Below are positions 18,208 through 26,630 of a DNA stretch of 64,000 nucleotides, in pieces. Origin of the DNA: CAVXDY01 sp963721335 (GTDB taxonomy: Bacteria > Actinomycetota > Thermoleophilia > Miltoncostaeales > Miltoncostaeaceae); the NCBI GenBank assembly GCA_963721335.1, contig CAVRIV010000008.1:1-64000 (forward strand). The letters are read 5' to 3'. The position numbers were made by a program, and so were the translations under genes. The notes under the pieces were generated by a model. The model worked only from the letters and a program-made list of their open reading frames with translations. It did no database searches and was not told where the DNA came from. Position 1 is the stretch's first letter. The number at the start of each line of letters is the position of its first letter.

Positions 18208-18221
18208 TAACATCCCCCCTC
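18208..18221 (+). promoter_or_regulatory. Leaderless -10 box of typA/bipA
   Basis: TAACAT (18208-18213) lies eight bases before the GTG at 18222, with a C-rich spacer and no Shine-Dalgarno. Fits the TANNNT leaderless pattern seen elsewhere in the window. Confidence 0.4.
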
Positions 18222-20066
18222 GTGCCCGCACGCGAGGACATCCGGAACGTGGCCATCGTGGCCCACGTCAACCACGGGAAGACGACCCTGGTCAACGCCA
18301 TGCTGTGGCAGTCGGGCGCCTTCCGCGCCAACGAGAACGTGGCCGAGCGCGTGATGGACTCGATGGACCTGGAGCGTGAGAAGGGCATCACGATCCTGGC
18401 CAAGAACACGGCCGTGCGGCACGGCGGGATCAAGATCAACATCGTCGACACCCCGGGTCACGCCGACTTCGGCGGCGAGGTGGAGCGCGGCCCTCCACAT
18501 GGTCGACGGCGTGCTGCTGCTGGTGGACGCCTCCGAGGGCCCGCTGCCGCAGACGCGCTTCGTGCTGCGCAAGGCCCTGGCGGCCCGCCTGCCGGTGGTC
18601 CTGGTGGTGAACAAGGTCGACCGCCCGGACGCCCGGGTGGCCGAGGTGCTGGACGAGATCTACGAGCTCTTCCTGGACCTCGACGCCGACGAGAGCGCAG
18701 ATCGACTTCCCGATCGTCTACTGCAACGCGAGGGCCGGGCGCGCGTCGCTCGACCCCGGCCGAGGAGGGCGACGACCTGGAGCCGCTCTTCGACGTGCTG
18801 CGGGCGACACGTCCCGGCGCCGACGTCACCGAGGGCGCGCCGCTGCAGGCGCTGGTGACCAACCTGGCCGCGTCCAGCTACGTCGGGCGCCTCGCGATCT
18901 GCCGCGTCCACGAGGGTGAGATCGTCGCCGGCCAGACCGTGGCCTGGTGCCGCGCCGACGGGACGGTCGCGCCGGCGCAAGCGTGAGCGAGCTCTACGTC
19001 ACCGAGGCTCTCGACCGGGTGCCGGCCGAGTCGGCGAGCGCCGGCGAGATCGTCGCCGTGGCCGGCCTCGCCCGAGGTGACCATCGGCGAGACGCTCGCC
19101 GATCCCGACGACCCGCGGCCGCTGCCGGTGATCTCGGTGGACGAGCCGAGCCTCTCGCTCACCATCGGCATCAACACCTCGCCGCTGTCCGGGCGCGACG
19201 GCAACCGGCTCACGGCCCGCATGGTGAAGGACCGTCTCGATCAGGAGCTCGTCGGCAACGTGTCCCTGCGCGTGCTGCCCACCGAGCGACCCGACGCCTG
19301 GGAGGTCCAGGGCCGCGGCGAGCTCCAGCTCGCCATCCTGGTGGAGACGATGCGGCGCGAGGGCTTCGAGCTGACCGTGGGCAAGCCCCAGGTGCTCACC
19401 AAGCGCATCGACGGCGTGCTCTGCGAGCCGCTCGAGCGGGCGTCGATCGACGTGCCCGAGGAGTTCCTCGGCGTGGTCACCCAGCTCCTGGCCCTGCGGC
19501 GCGGCCGGCTCGAGCAGATCGTCAACCACGGCACGGGCTGGGCGCGCATGGAGTACGTCGTCCCCGCGCGGGGCCTGGTGGGCTTCCGCACCGAGTTCCT
19601 CACCGAGACGCGGGGCACCGGCCTGCTGCACCACGTGTTCGACCGATGGGAGCCGTGGATGGGCGACATCCGCAGCCGGCCTCGCGGCAGCCTGGTGTCC
19701 GACCGGGCGGGCATCACGGTGAGCTTCGCCCTCTTCGGGCTGCAGGAGCGGGGGACCCTGTTCGTGGGACCGGGGGAGCAGGTCTACGAGGGGGTGATCG
19801 TCGGGGAGAACAGCCGCGGGGACGACCTCGACGTGAACCCCACCAAGGAGAAGAAGCTCACCAACATGCGCTCCTCCACCTCCGACGAGCTGGTGCGGCT
19901 GGTGCCGCACCGCCGGCTGTCGCTGGACCAGGCGCTCGAGTTCGTGCGCGACGACGAGTGCGTGGAGGTCACCCCCGGCGCGGTGCGCCTGCGCAAGGTG
20001 GAGCTGGCGGCCGTCGCGCGCACCAAGCGCGCCCGGCGAGCCGCGACCGCCGCGGCCTCCCGCTAG
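18222..20066 (+). CDS. typA: Ribosome-binding GTPase TypA/BipA (frameshifted)
   Basis: Translational GTPase of about 610 residues. G1 'AHVNHGKTTLVNAML', switch region 'REKGITILAKNTAV', G3 'DTPGHADFGGEVER', G4 'NKVDRP'; then domain II, 'GRGELQLAILVETMRREGFEL' and the BipA-specific C-terminal parts 'RGLVGFRTEFLTET' and 'KKLTNMRSSTSDE'. Position 17 in G1 is Asn where the family normally has Asp (AHVDHGKT). One-base slips occur near 18487, 18698, 18760, 18967 and 19072, mostly single inserted G or C; sequence on each side is conserved. It ends four bases inside the convergent remnant at 20063. Confidence 0.85.
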
Positions 20067-20207
20067 AGATCCAGGACGATCTCGAGCGCATCGTCCGCGC
20101 GGAGCTGCTCGACCAGGACCCGGGTCGTCTCGCCCGCGACCGTGATCTGCGGCCGGAAGGTCGCGGCGGCGGCGCTCCGAGAGGTGGTAGATGTCGCCGA
20201 GCGTCAC
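20063..20207 (-). pseudogene. Remnant of a MazF-type toxin gene
   Basis: A 145-base reading starting at a GTG inside the stop of the exonuclease gene (GTGA). Its beginning 'VTLGDIYHLSE' resembles the start of MazF toxins (xRGDIYxxDL). After one frame change near 20160 the end reads 'TRVLVEQLRADDALEIVLDL', very like MazF C-termini (SRVLVEQ.RAVD...VDEALxxVLGL). The middle of a normal 110-residue MazF is missing, including the core strands, so the product cannot be an active RNase. Assignment is by remembered family pattern and is tentative. The position directly after an antitoxin-like tail supports it. Confidence 0.45.
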
Positions 20208-21271
20208 TCGGGCCAATCGGAGGACAGAGCCTCCATGTCGGCCATCACGGCACGCCTCTCGGCGAGGTCCGCCGAATCCTCGGCGATGCGCTGCACCTCG
20301 GCGGCGAGCATGGAGCGCCGGCGCCGGCGGAGGCCGGCCTCGATCAGCGCGGCCCGAACCGCCTCCGTCAACCGACGCCGGCTGCGGTCAGGCCCGGCAC
20401 GCTCCTCGGCCAGGGCCCGGGCGCGCTCCGGTAGCTCCGGGGCGCCGATCTCCTCGCACACGCTCTCGAGGGCGGCGGTGGGCCCCCGCCAGGCGATGGC
20501 GTCCACCCCGTCCTCGAGCACGCCCGGCACGTCGCGGCGCAGCGTGGCGAGGAACCGGAAGAGCTCGGCCGCCTCGCGGCCCGCGCGCAGCGCCGCCCCC
20601 AGACGCGCGGCACCGCGCACGGCCACGTCCCAGCCCGCCTCGTCGTCCGGGATCTCCTCCAGGTGGACGTAGCGCGCGAGCACCGCCGCCGCGCTCTTCG
20701 CGCCCCATCCGGGAAGGCCGGGAAAGCCGTCGGCGGAGTCGCCCACGAGGGCCAGGTAGTCCGGGATCGACTCGGGCCCGACGCCGAACCGCTCCCGCAC
20801 GCCGGCCGCATCGCGAACCGTCCCGGCGCGCCGGTCGAGCTGGACCACCACCCCGCCCACGCACTGGGCCAGGTCCTTGTCGGGGGTGCAGATCAGCGCC
20901 CGCCCCACCCGGGCGTCCTCCGCGGCGCGCGCCGCGGCGGTGGCCAGCGCGTCGTCGGCCTCCACCTCGCGCATCCCCCACACCGTCACGCCGAGCGCCT
21001 CGAGCGCGTCCTCCACGAGCGGGAACTGGCTGAGGAGGGCGGGGTCGACGCCCGCTCCGGTCTTGTAGCCCGGCCAGAGGTCGTTGCGGAACGACTCGAT
21101 CACCGTGTCCGTGGCCACGCCGACGTGCGTCGCGCCGTCCGCGATCAGGTCCAGCACCGACCGCATCACGCCCCGGGTCGCGGCCCCGCGGGAGGTCGCC
21201 GCGACCTCGCTCGGGAGCACCGAATGATGGCGGAAAAGCTCGTATGTGCCATCGATCAGATGGACCTCCAT
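20204..21271 (-). CDS. 5'-3' exonuclease (FEN/Xni-like) with an antitoxin-like C-terminal tail
   Basis: 355 residues. The nuclease part (1-295) resembles stand-alone polymerase-I-type 5' nucleases: 'LIDGTYELFRHH', 'VGVATDTVIESFRNDLWPGYK', acidic cluster 'EVEADDALATAAAR', 'LICTPDKDLAQ' and the helix-3-turn-helix 'ALVGDSADGFPGLPGWGAKSA'. After about residue 295 a helical, Arg-rich tail follows: 'RRRLTEAVRAALIEAGLRRR' then 'LAAEVQRIAEDSADLAERRAVMADMEAL'. That tail looks like the second half of a ribbon-helix-helix antitoxin, not part of the nuclease family, which suggests a fusion or lost stop. ATG at 21271 follows TAGCGT by six bases. Confidence 0.78.
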   Translation of the reverse strand: MEVHLIDGTYELFRHHSVLPSEVAATSRGAATRGVMRSVLDLIADGATHVGVATDTVIESFRNDLWPGYKTGAGVDPALLSQFPLVEDALEALGVTVWGMREVEADDALATAAARAAEDARVGRALICTPDKDLAQCVGGVVVQLDRRAGTVRDAAGVRERFGVGPESIPDYLALVGDSADGFPGLPGWGAKSAAAVLARYVHLEEIPDDEAGWDVAVRGAARLGAALRAGREAAELFRFLATLRRDVPGVLEDGVDAIAWRGPTAALESVCEEIGAPELPERARALAEERAGPDRSRRRLTEAVRAALIEAGLRRRRRSMLAAEVQRIAEDSADLAERRAVMADMEALSSDWPE

Positions 21272-21283
21272 GCCCCCACGCTA
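21272..21283 (-). promoter_or_regulatory. Leaderless -10 box of exonuclease gene
   Basis: On the minus strand TAGCGT (21283-21278) lies six bases before the ATG at 21271, with a G-rich spacer. Same hexamer and spacing as at the SnoaL-like gene (779). Confidence 0.45.
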
Positions 21284-21324
21284 GCGGTCGAATAGTGTGA
21301 GGCCCACCCTCTCGAGGAGCCTGG

Positions 21325-22120
21325 ATGTCCGACGCCGTCCTGACCGATCGCCCGGTGATCGTGGAGCGCGATCGGCCCCATCCAGACCATCGTGCTCAGC
21401 CGTCCCGAGCGGAGAAATCCGCTCTCGACGGACACCATGGCCGCTCTCCTCGACGCGCTGCGCGCGGCCGGGGAGGACGAGTCGGTGCGCTGCGTGGTGC
21501 TCGGCGCGCAGGGCACCGTCTTCTGCGCCGGGCACGACCTGCGCGAGCTCGCGACACGAGACGCGGCGGTGCACGAGCGCGTCTTCGCGCTCTGCGCCGA
21601 GCTGATGCTGGCGATCCACCGGCTGCCCGTGCCGGTGGTGGCGCGGGTGCAGGGCATGGCGACGGCCGCCGGCTGCCAGCTGGTGGCGGCCTGCGACCTC
21701 GCCGTCGCCGCCGAGGGGGCCCGCTTCGCGACGCCGGGCGTGAGGATCGGGCTCTTCTGCACCACGCCCATGGTCGAGGTGGCGCGCGCCGTCGGGCGCA
21801 AGCGGGCCATGGAGATGCTCCTGACGGGCGATCCGATCGACGCCCCCACGGCGCTCGACTGGGGCCTCGTGAACCGCGTCGTACCCGCCGGCCGGCTCGA
21901 CGAGGAGGCCGCCGCCCTCGCGGGGCGCGTGGCCGGCGCGAGCCGCGCCACCGTGGCGATCGGCAAGCGCGCCTTCGGCGAGAACCTCGACCTCCCGCTG
22001 GAGGAGGCCTACCGTCACGCCAGCGCGGTGATGTGCCGGAACGCCGGGATCGACGACGCCCAGGAGGGCATCGCCGCCTTCCTGGAGAAGCGCGAGGCGA
22101 CCTGGTCCCACCGCGTATGA
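21325..22120 (+). CDS. Enoyl-CoA hydratase/isomerase family protein (frameshifted)
   Basis: Crotonase-fold protein of about 265 residues. Oxyanion-hole stretches 'GTVFCAGHDLREL' and 'QGMATAAGCQLVAACDLAVAAEGARFATPG' are present, followed by 'LLTGDPIDAPTALDWGLVNRVVP' and the C-terminal helix 'GIDDAQEGIAAFLEKREATW'. The first acid (Glu in GxxxGxG-E) is replaced by Gln in 'AGCQLV', as in several ECHDC3-like homologues, so activity may differ from a classical hydratase. The frame slips near 21372-21376 at a GATC, between 'VIVER' and 'GPIQTIVLSRPERRNPLS'. ATG at 21325 with GAGGAG upstream. It overlaps the GGDEF gene by four bases. Confidence 0.78.
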
Positions 22121-23467
22121 CGGGCGAGCGCCCGGCGCACGCACAGCTCGAGGCGATCATGGCCTGCGTGTCGGGCGGCGTGGCCGTGGCCGATCCTGAG
22201 CGGCGCGTGATCGAGGCCAACGAGCGCTGGTGCGAGATCGCCGGCCAGACCGCCGGCCGAGGTCGTCGGCCGGCCCTGGGACGCCCCCCTGCACCGCGAC
22301 GACCGGGGCCTCACGATCGAGGCCGCCTCGGTGGTGGGCCAGCCGGTCGAGGTGCGCGTCGTGCGCCCCGACGGCGAGGTGCGCTGGGCCGCCGTGACCC
22401 TGAGGCCCGTGTCCGCGGGGGCGACCACCGTGGTGGTTCTGGACGACACCACCGAGGCCAAGCGCTGGGACACCGAGCGGGCGGCGCTCCACCGGGTGGC
22501 CGAGGCCGTCGGGCGCGGGGAGGAGCCGGAGACGCTCCTGTCCCTCGTCGCGGAGGAGATGGCCTGGCTGGTCAACGCCGAGGGCGCCGTCATCGTGGTC
22601 TTCGAGGGCGCCGAGCAGGCGCGCATCGTCGGGAGGTGGGCGATCGACCCCGAGCTGGTCGCCGCCACGCCGGACTTCCTCCCACTGGAGGGGGAGGGGG
22701 TGACGGCCCGCGTGTTCGCGACCGGCCGCACCCAACGCGCGGACCAACCGGTGTCGAGCGCCGGGCAGTGGGCGCCCGTGCCGTGGCAGTACTCGGTGGC
22801 GGCGCCGATTCGCGTCGAGGGGAGGCTGTGGGGGGCGCTCGGCGCGGTGAGCATGGGGGGCACGCCCCTCAGCGACGACGCCGAGGAGCGGATCGGCCGG
22901 TTCGCCGAGCTGGTCGGAGTGGCGATCGCCAACACCGAGGCCCGCGAGCTGCTGGTGCGCCAGGCGAGCACCGACCCGCTGACCGGGCTCGCCCACCACG
23001 GGGCCTTCCACGAGGCCCTCGCCGATGAGGCCCGCCGGGCCGAGCGCTACGGCCACCCCCTGAGCCTCGCCGTGATCGACCTCGACCACTTCAAGGCCGT
23101 CAACGACGCGCACGGCCACAGCGCGGGCGACAACGTCCTGCGCGAGGTGGCCGGGCGCCTCCGGGGCCGCGCACGGTCGATCGATGTGACCGGCCGCGTG
23201 GGCGGCGAGGAGTTCGCCTGGCTCATGCCCGAGACCGACGTGGCCGGCGCGGCCGCGGGCGCCGAGCGTCTCCGCGCGGAGATCTCGAGCTCGACGATCG
23301 GTCCGGTGCGGCGCCTCACCGCGTCGTTCGGAGTGGCCGAGCTCGCCACCGGCGACGAGGACGGCTCGGATCTCTTCCGCCGCGCGGACGCGGCCCTCTA
23401 CCGCGCAAAGAACAACGGCCGCGACCGCACCGAGGCCGCCGTTCCCCCATCGCCTCCGGTGGCGTAG
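22117..23467 (+). CDS. PAS-GAF-GGDEF diguanylate cyclase (frameshifted)
   Basis: Soluble signalling protein of about 450 residues. A PAS fold (residues about 10-110: 'GGVAVADPERRVIEANERWCEIAG'), a GAF domain (about 120-275: 'LVAEEMAWLVNAEGAVIVVF' to 'IGRFAELVGVAIANTEA'), then a GGDEF domain with 'DPLTGLAHHGAFHEAL', 'VIDLDHFKAVND', the active site GGEEF and an inhibitory RxxD site (RSID) just before it. All cyclase residues are intact, so c-di-GMP synthesis is expected. One slip near 22255-22265. ATG 22117 lies inside the stop of the hydratase gene. No EAL domain is present. Confidence 0.85.
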
Positions 23468-23477
23468 CTTTTCGGGC
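23465..23477 (+). promoter_or_regulatory. Leaderless -10 box of PhoU-like gene
   Basis: TAGCTT (23465-23470) starts in the stop codon of the GGDEF gene and lies seven bases before the GTG at 23478, giving the PhoU-like gene its own leaderless promoter despite the 10-base intergenic gap. Confidence 0.4.
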
Positions 23478-24146
23478 GTGTCCCCGTCGCGCACCGACCC
23501 GGCCGCCGCCTTCGAGGCGCTGCACATCGGCCTCGCCGAGCTGGCGACGCTGGTGCTGTCGCAGGTCGAGAGGGCGGTCACGGCCTGGGGCGAGGCCGAC
23601 CCGAGCGTCGCCGACTCGGTGATCGCAGCCGACCGCGAGGTGGATCTGCGCAGCGCCGCCCTCGAGAGCCGCATCCTCGACCTGCACCGTTCCTGGCCCG
23701 CGTTCGCGGGCGACCTGCGCCTGTTGCACGTGGGGTTGATCGCCGCGGTCGCCCTGGAGCGGGTGGGGAACCTGGCGGTGCGACATCGCGAAGCTGGCCA
23801 GCTCGGTGCCGCCCCCCCGGAGGGCCTCGACAACGTGCGGGCCCTCATCGACGCGATGAGCGGGCGTGCGGTCGACGCGCTCGCGCGCGCCGTGGAGGCC
23901 GTCGCCCGCGCCGACGTCGAGGCGGGGGAGGAGGCGGTGGCGGACGCCCGCCGCGTCAACCCGATGCTCGACCGGGTGCTCCAGGCCGTGAGCCAGGCCC
24001 CGAGCGAGTCGGGCATGCGCGCGTGGGCCGCCGCCGCGGTTCTCGTGGCGCGCCACATCGAGCGGATCGCCAACAACGCCGCCGAGCTCGGCCAGCGGGT
24101 GCGGTTCCTGGTGAGCGGGGAGACGCTCGCGAGCGACGCGGACTGA
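23478..24146 (+). CDS. PhoU-like helical protein
   Basis: 222 residues, intact, all-helical. Two related three-helix halves are visible: 'FEALHIGLAELATLVLSQVERAV' with 'VIAADREVDLRSAALESRILDLH', and 'RALIDAMSGRAVDALARAVEAVA' with 'ARHIERIANNAAELGQRVRFLV'. 'ARHIERIANNA' is the typical PhoU metal-binding motif. PhoU proteins link phosphate uptake and PhoR signalling; here no pst genes are close, but a PPK2 lies at 30.8 kb. GTG start as set by the upstream -10 box. Confidence 0.8.
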   Translation: MSPSRTDPAAAFEALHIGLAELATLVLSQVERAVTAWGEADPSVADSVIAADREVDLRSAALESRILDLHRSWPAFAGDLRLLHVGLIAAVALERVGNLAVRHREAGQLGAAPPEGLDNVRALIDAMSGRAVDALARAVEAVARADVEAGEEAVADARRVNPMLDRVLQAVSQAPSESGMRAWAAAAVLVARHIERIANNAAELGQRVRFLVSGETLASDAD

Positions 24147-24164
24147 GCGCGCCCGTCGCCGCGC

Positions 24165-25205
24165 TCAGGCGGTGCTGATCCCCCGGACGGCGGGAGCCGG
24201 CGGCCAGAACCGCGCGGTGAGCAGCGCCAAGGCGGCGCCGACGAGAGAGACGCCGAGGGCTGTGGCCTGCACGCCGAGGCTGAACGCCACCACCGTGTTG
24301 GCGCCGATGCCGTAGGTGGCCACGAGGGCCGGCACCAGCGCCGCCTCGCGCACGCCGACCCCGCCGGGAGAGATCGCGATGAGGCCCGACATCACCAGCA
24401 GGGCGAACACCAGCAGCGCGGCCGCGGGCGGCAGCCCGAAGGCGTGGAGCAGGGCCGCGTAGCTCACGACGCGGCCGGCGACCGCCCCGAGCTGCAGGCC
24501 CACGGCGACGAGCGTGTCCCGACCGCGGCCGAGCATGGCCGCGCCCTCGCAGAACCGCACCATCGGGCCCCGCGCGCGCCGGGGAAGGCAGCGCGACACC
24601 TGAGCGGGGCTCAGGCGCCGCACGACGAGCAGCGCGAGGGCCAGGCCCACCAGCGCCGCGAGCGCGACCCAGCGCAGGAACGAGGCGGCATCCGGCAACG
24701 GGATGACGACGGTCGCGACCGCGGCCACCACGAAGGTCACCAGGCCGTCGATCACCTTGCACGCGCCGAGGCTGCCGGCGACCCTCAGGCCGCAGCCCGC
24801 TCCGGCGACCGGGTGACGGCGGATCACCGCGTAGCGCACGGCCTGGCCGAGCTGGGCGGGCAGCAGCTCGCCCGCCCCGTGGCCGATCCAGTAGGCGCTC
24901 ATCACATGGCGTCTACCGACCCCGCCGACTCCGCCGGCACGGAGGCCGACGCCCCAGACGAGGCCCGAGCAGATCTGCCCCGCCGCGTAGGAGATGCCGG
25001 CGGCGGCGACCCAGGGCCAGCTCACCGCGGCGAAGGCCTCGCCCATCGCTCCGGGGTCGAGCGCGTGGGCCGCGCCCCATGCGCCGAGAGCGAGCAGAGC
25101 CGCGGCAGCGGTGACCAGCAGAGCGCGGCGAGGGATGAGGGTGGAGGAGATCAGCGACCTGGCATCCAAGAGGAGGATAGCCCGCCCCACAAGGACAGGT
25201 GTCAT
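24165..25205 (-). CDS. Flippase-like / lysylphosphatidylglycerol synthase-type integral membrane protein (UPF0104)
   Basis: 346 residues with about eight transmembrane helices. It shows the family's 'HVMSAYWIGHGAGELLPAQLGQAVRYAVIRR' loop and 'LLVMSGLIAISPGGVGVREAALVPAL' near the end, typical of the membrane domain of MprF-like and AglD-like proteins that move or modify lipids. The soluble aminoacyltransferase part of MprF is missing. ATG at 25205 overlaps the stop of the upstream membrane protein (ATGA), so they are one transcription unit. Confidence 0.75.
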   Translation of the reverse strand: MTPVLVGRAILLLDARSLISSTLIPRRALLVTAAAALLALGAWGAAHALDPGAMGEAFAAVSWPWVAAAGISYAAGQICSGLVWGVGLRAGGVGGVGRRHVMSAYWIGHGAGELLPAQLGQAVRYAVIRRHPVAGAGCGLRVAGSLGACKVIDGLVTFVVAAVATVVIPLPDAASFLRWVALAALVGLALALLVVRRLSPAQVSRCLPRRARGPMVRFCEGAAMLGRGRDTLVAVGLQLGAVAGRVVSYAALLHAFGLPPAAALLVFALLVMSGLIAISPGGVGVREAALVPALVATYGIGANTVVAFSLGVQATALGVSLVGAALALLTARFWPPAPAVRGISTA

Positions 25206-25891
25206 ACCTGTCGGCTGCCGACCGCCTCGTCCTTAGCCGTGTGGCGGCTCACGGCGGGGGTGGGGGCGTCCCGCCGCGCCGCCCACATGCCGCTCACCGC
25301 GGCGTACAACAGCACCATGCCGGGGATCTGGGCCAGGTGGTAGAGGGAGGTCGAGTCGAGCCCCACGAGCCCGGCCAGGTTGCCCGGGGCCGCGCGCAGC
25401 CCCGCGGCCGCGCCGCTGGCCAGGATCGCGAGGATGACCGGGCCCGCCAGCGGGTGGCGGTCGTGCGCGGCCTTCGCCCAGAGGGCGAGCACGCAGACCA
25501 TCGTGAGGCCCTCACAGAGGAGGATGGCCCCCACCCCCGCGCGCCCGGAGACGGCCAGGGCGACGTAGGCGACGATCCCCACCGACCGAAGGACCCAGAA
25601 CGCCCGGCCGTGACCGGGCCCCAGCACCTCCTCCACGCTGGCCGCGAGCAGGTACGAGACCGTGATCACGACCATCGTGCTGATGACCGCCCAGCTCGGG
25701 CCGGCCCAGTAGTCGGAGTAGGTCACCACCCCGTGGTGGACGGCCCCCGCCAGCGCGGCGAACCCGGCCCACCAGAAGGTGAGCTTCCAGTAGCGGTGCA
25801 CGTCCGGCATGCCCTGCAGCCGGACGGCCAGCCACAGGGTCACCAGGCCCAGTGCCAGGTCGGTGAGCGAGCTTGCCGGTTCGGAGAGCAT
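25202..25891 (-). CDS. Hypothetical seven-TM membrane protein
   Basis: 229 residues with about seven hydrophobic helices and short loops ('TDLALGLVTLWLAVRLQGMPDVHRYWKLTFW', 'GVVTYSDYWAGPSWAVISTMVVITVSYLLAAS', 'RSVGIVAYVALAVSG'). I do not recognise a named family with certainty. It has conserved-looking His and Asp residues in the N-terminal third. ATG at 25891 with TACGCT ten bases upstream on the minus strand. It is coupled to the flippase-like gene and divergent from the PadR gene. Confidence 0.65.
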   Translation of the reverse strand: MLSEPASSLTDLALGLVTLWLAVRLQGMPDVHRYWKLTFWWAGFAALAGAVHHGVVTYSDYWAGPSWAVISTMVVITVSYLLAASVEEVLGPGHGRAFWVLRSVGIVAYVALAVSGRAGVGAILLCEGLTMVCVLALWAKAAHDRHPLAGPVILAILASGAAAGLRAAPGNLAGLVGLDSTSLYHLAQIPGMVLLYAAVSGMWAARRDAPTPAVSRHTAKDEAVGSRQV

Positions 25892-25925
25892 TGGGCCCCC
25901 GAGCGTATCGCGGCGCCGGGGTGCG

Positions 25926-25962
25926 TTGCGTTACATATGTATTTGACCTATAGTGCGCCGCG
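25926..25962 (+). promoter_or_regulatory. PadR promoter, nearly leaderless, with palindromic operator candidate
   Basis: A textbook -35 TTGCGT (25926-25931) and -10 TATAGT (25949-25954) with a 17-base spacer lie just before the ATG at 25963, leaving room for at most a 1-2 base leader. The spacer holds the palindrome ACATATGT (25933-25940), a shape typical of PadR sites (ATGT...ACAT), placed where a bound repressor would block polymerase. Confidence 0.55.
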
Positions 25963-26385
25963 ATGCCACCGAGACGGGGAATGGGACCGCGCGGACACCG
26001 CGCACGCTGCCGCCGAAGCGTCGGTCCGGGGCGCTGGGAGGTTCGCGCCCGGATCGAGCGCTTCGTGGAGCCGGCCCTGCTCCAGCTGCTGAGCGAGCAG
26101 CCGATGCACGGGTACGAGCTGCTCGAGCGGCTGCCGGAGCTGGCCCGCGAGGAGCGCCGGGTTGATCTCGGCAACCTCTACCGCCTGCTGCGCTCGCTCG
26201 AGGACGAGGGGATCGTCTCCTCGGCCTGGGACGAGAGCGTGCCCGGCCCGGCGAAGCGGATCTACCACCTCACGCCGGCGGGGCGGGGCCTGCTGGACCA
26301 GTGGGCCGACGCCCTCCGCGACGCGCGCGGGGTGGTGGACGCGTTCCTGGCCCGTCACGACGCGCGAGAGGAGGTGAGCACATGA
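25963..26385 (+). CDS. PadR-family transcriptional regulator
   Basis: 140 residues, intact. After an Arg-rich N-terminal extension (1-30) comes the PadR winged helix: 'VEPALLQLLSEQPMHGYELLERL', 'VDLGNLYRLLRSLEDEGIVSSAWDE', 'KRIYHLTPAGRGLLDQWADAL'. The C-terminal helix is short, as in PadR subfamily 2. The ATG at 25963 overlaps or nearly overlaps the transcription start, so the message is leaderless. It is translationally coupled (ATGA) to a small coiled-coil gene, suggesting the regulator works with that partner or controls it. Confidence 0.85.
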   Translation: MPPRRGMGPRGHRARCRRSVGPGRWEVRARIERFVEPALLQLLSEQPMHGYELLERLPELAREERRVDLGNLYRLLRSLEDEGIVSSAWDESVPGPAKRIYHLTPAGRGLLDQWADALRDARGVVDAFLARHDAREEVST

Positions 26386-26585
26386 CGCATCGAGCACGCC
26401 ACCGCGGCGGGCCGGGCTGCGGCCCGTACGGCCGCCGCCGCCGGTCCTTCAACCGCGAGGAGTGGCTGGAGCGGCTGGAGGAGTACCAGCGCGACCTCGA
26501 GCAGGAGACGGCCGACGTGGCCGACCTGATCAAGCGCCTCAAGGACGAGGCGCCCAGCGAGACCGCCCAGACCGCCACCGTGTGA
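26382..26585 (+). CDS. Small Gly/Arg-rich coiled-coil protein, PadR partner
   Basis: 67 residues starting at the ATG inside the PadR stop. The N-terminus is Gly/Arg/Pro-rich with 'HRGGPGCGPYGRRRRSF'; the rest is one amphipathic helix 'EEWLERLEEYQRDLEQETAD' continuing to 'VADLIKRLKDE', a likely coiled coil. Small proteins of this shape are known next to PadR genes in other bacteria, but their role is not established. I cannot give a function. Confidence 0.65.
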   Translation: MTHRARHRGGPGCGPYGRRRRSFNREEWLERLEEYQRDLEQETADVADLIKRLKDEAPSETAQTATV

Positions 26586-26630
26586 ACGACGGGATCCGCG
26601 GCCCCGGCACACCCGCCGGGGCCCGCGCGA

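Noticed and set aside
20660..21000. Possible tRNA or structured RNA in GC-rich hairpins
   Set aside because: No acceptor/anticodon arrangement could be found; the region is coding for the exonuclease.
4040..21376. Idea that a four-base GATC insertion recurs at frame slips
   Set aside because: Removing GATC restores a frame at some sites (for example 21372), but at others (13630, 14530, 18698) family sequence shows that only one base is extra, so the four-base explanation does not hold generally.
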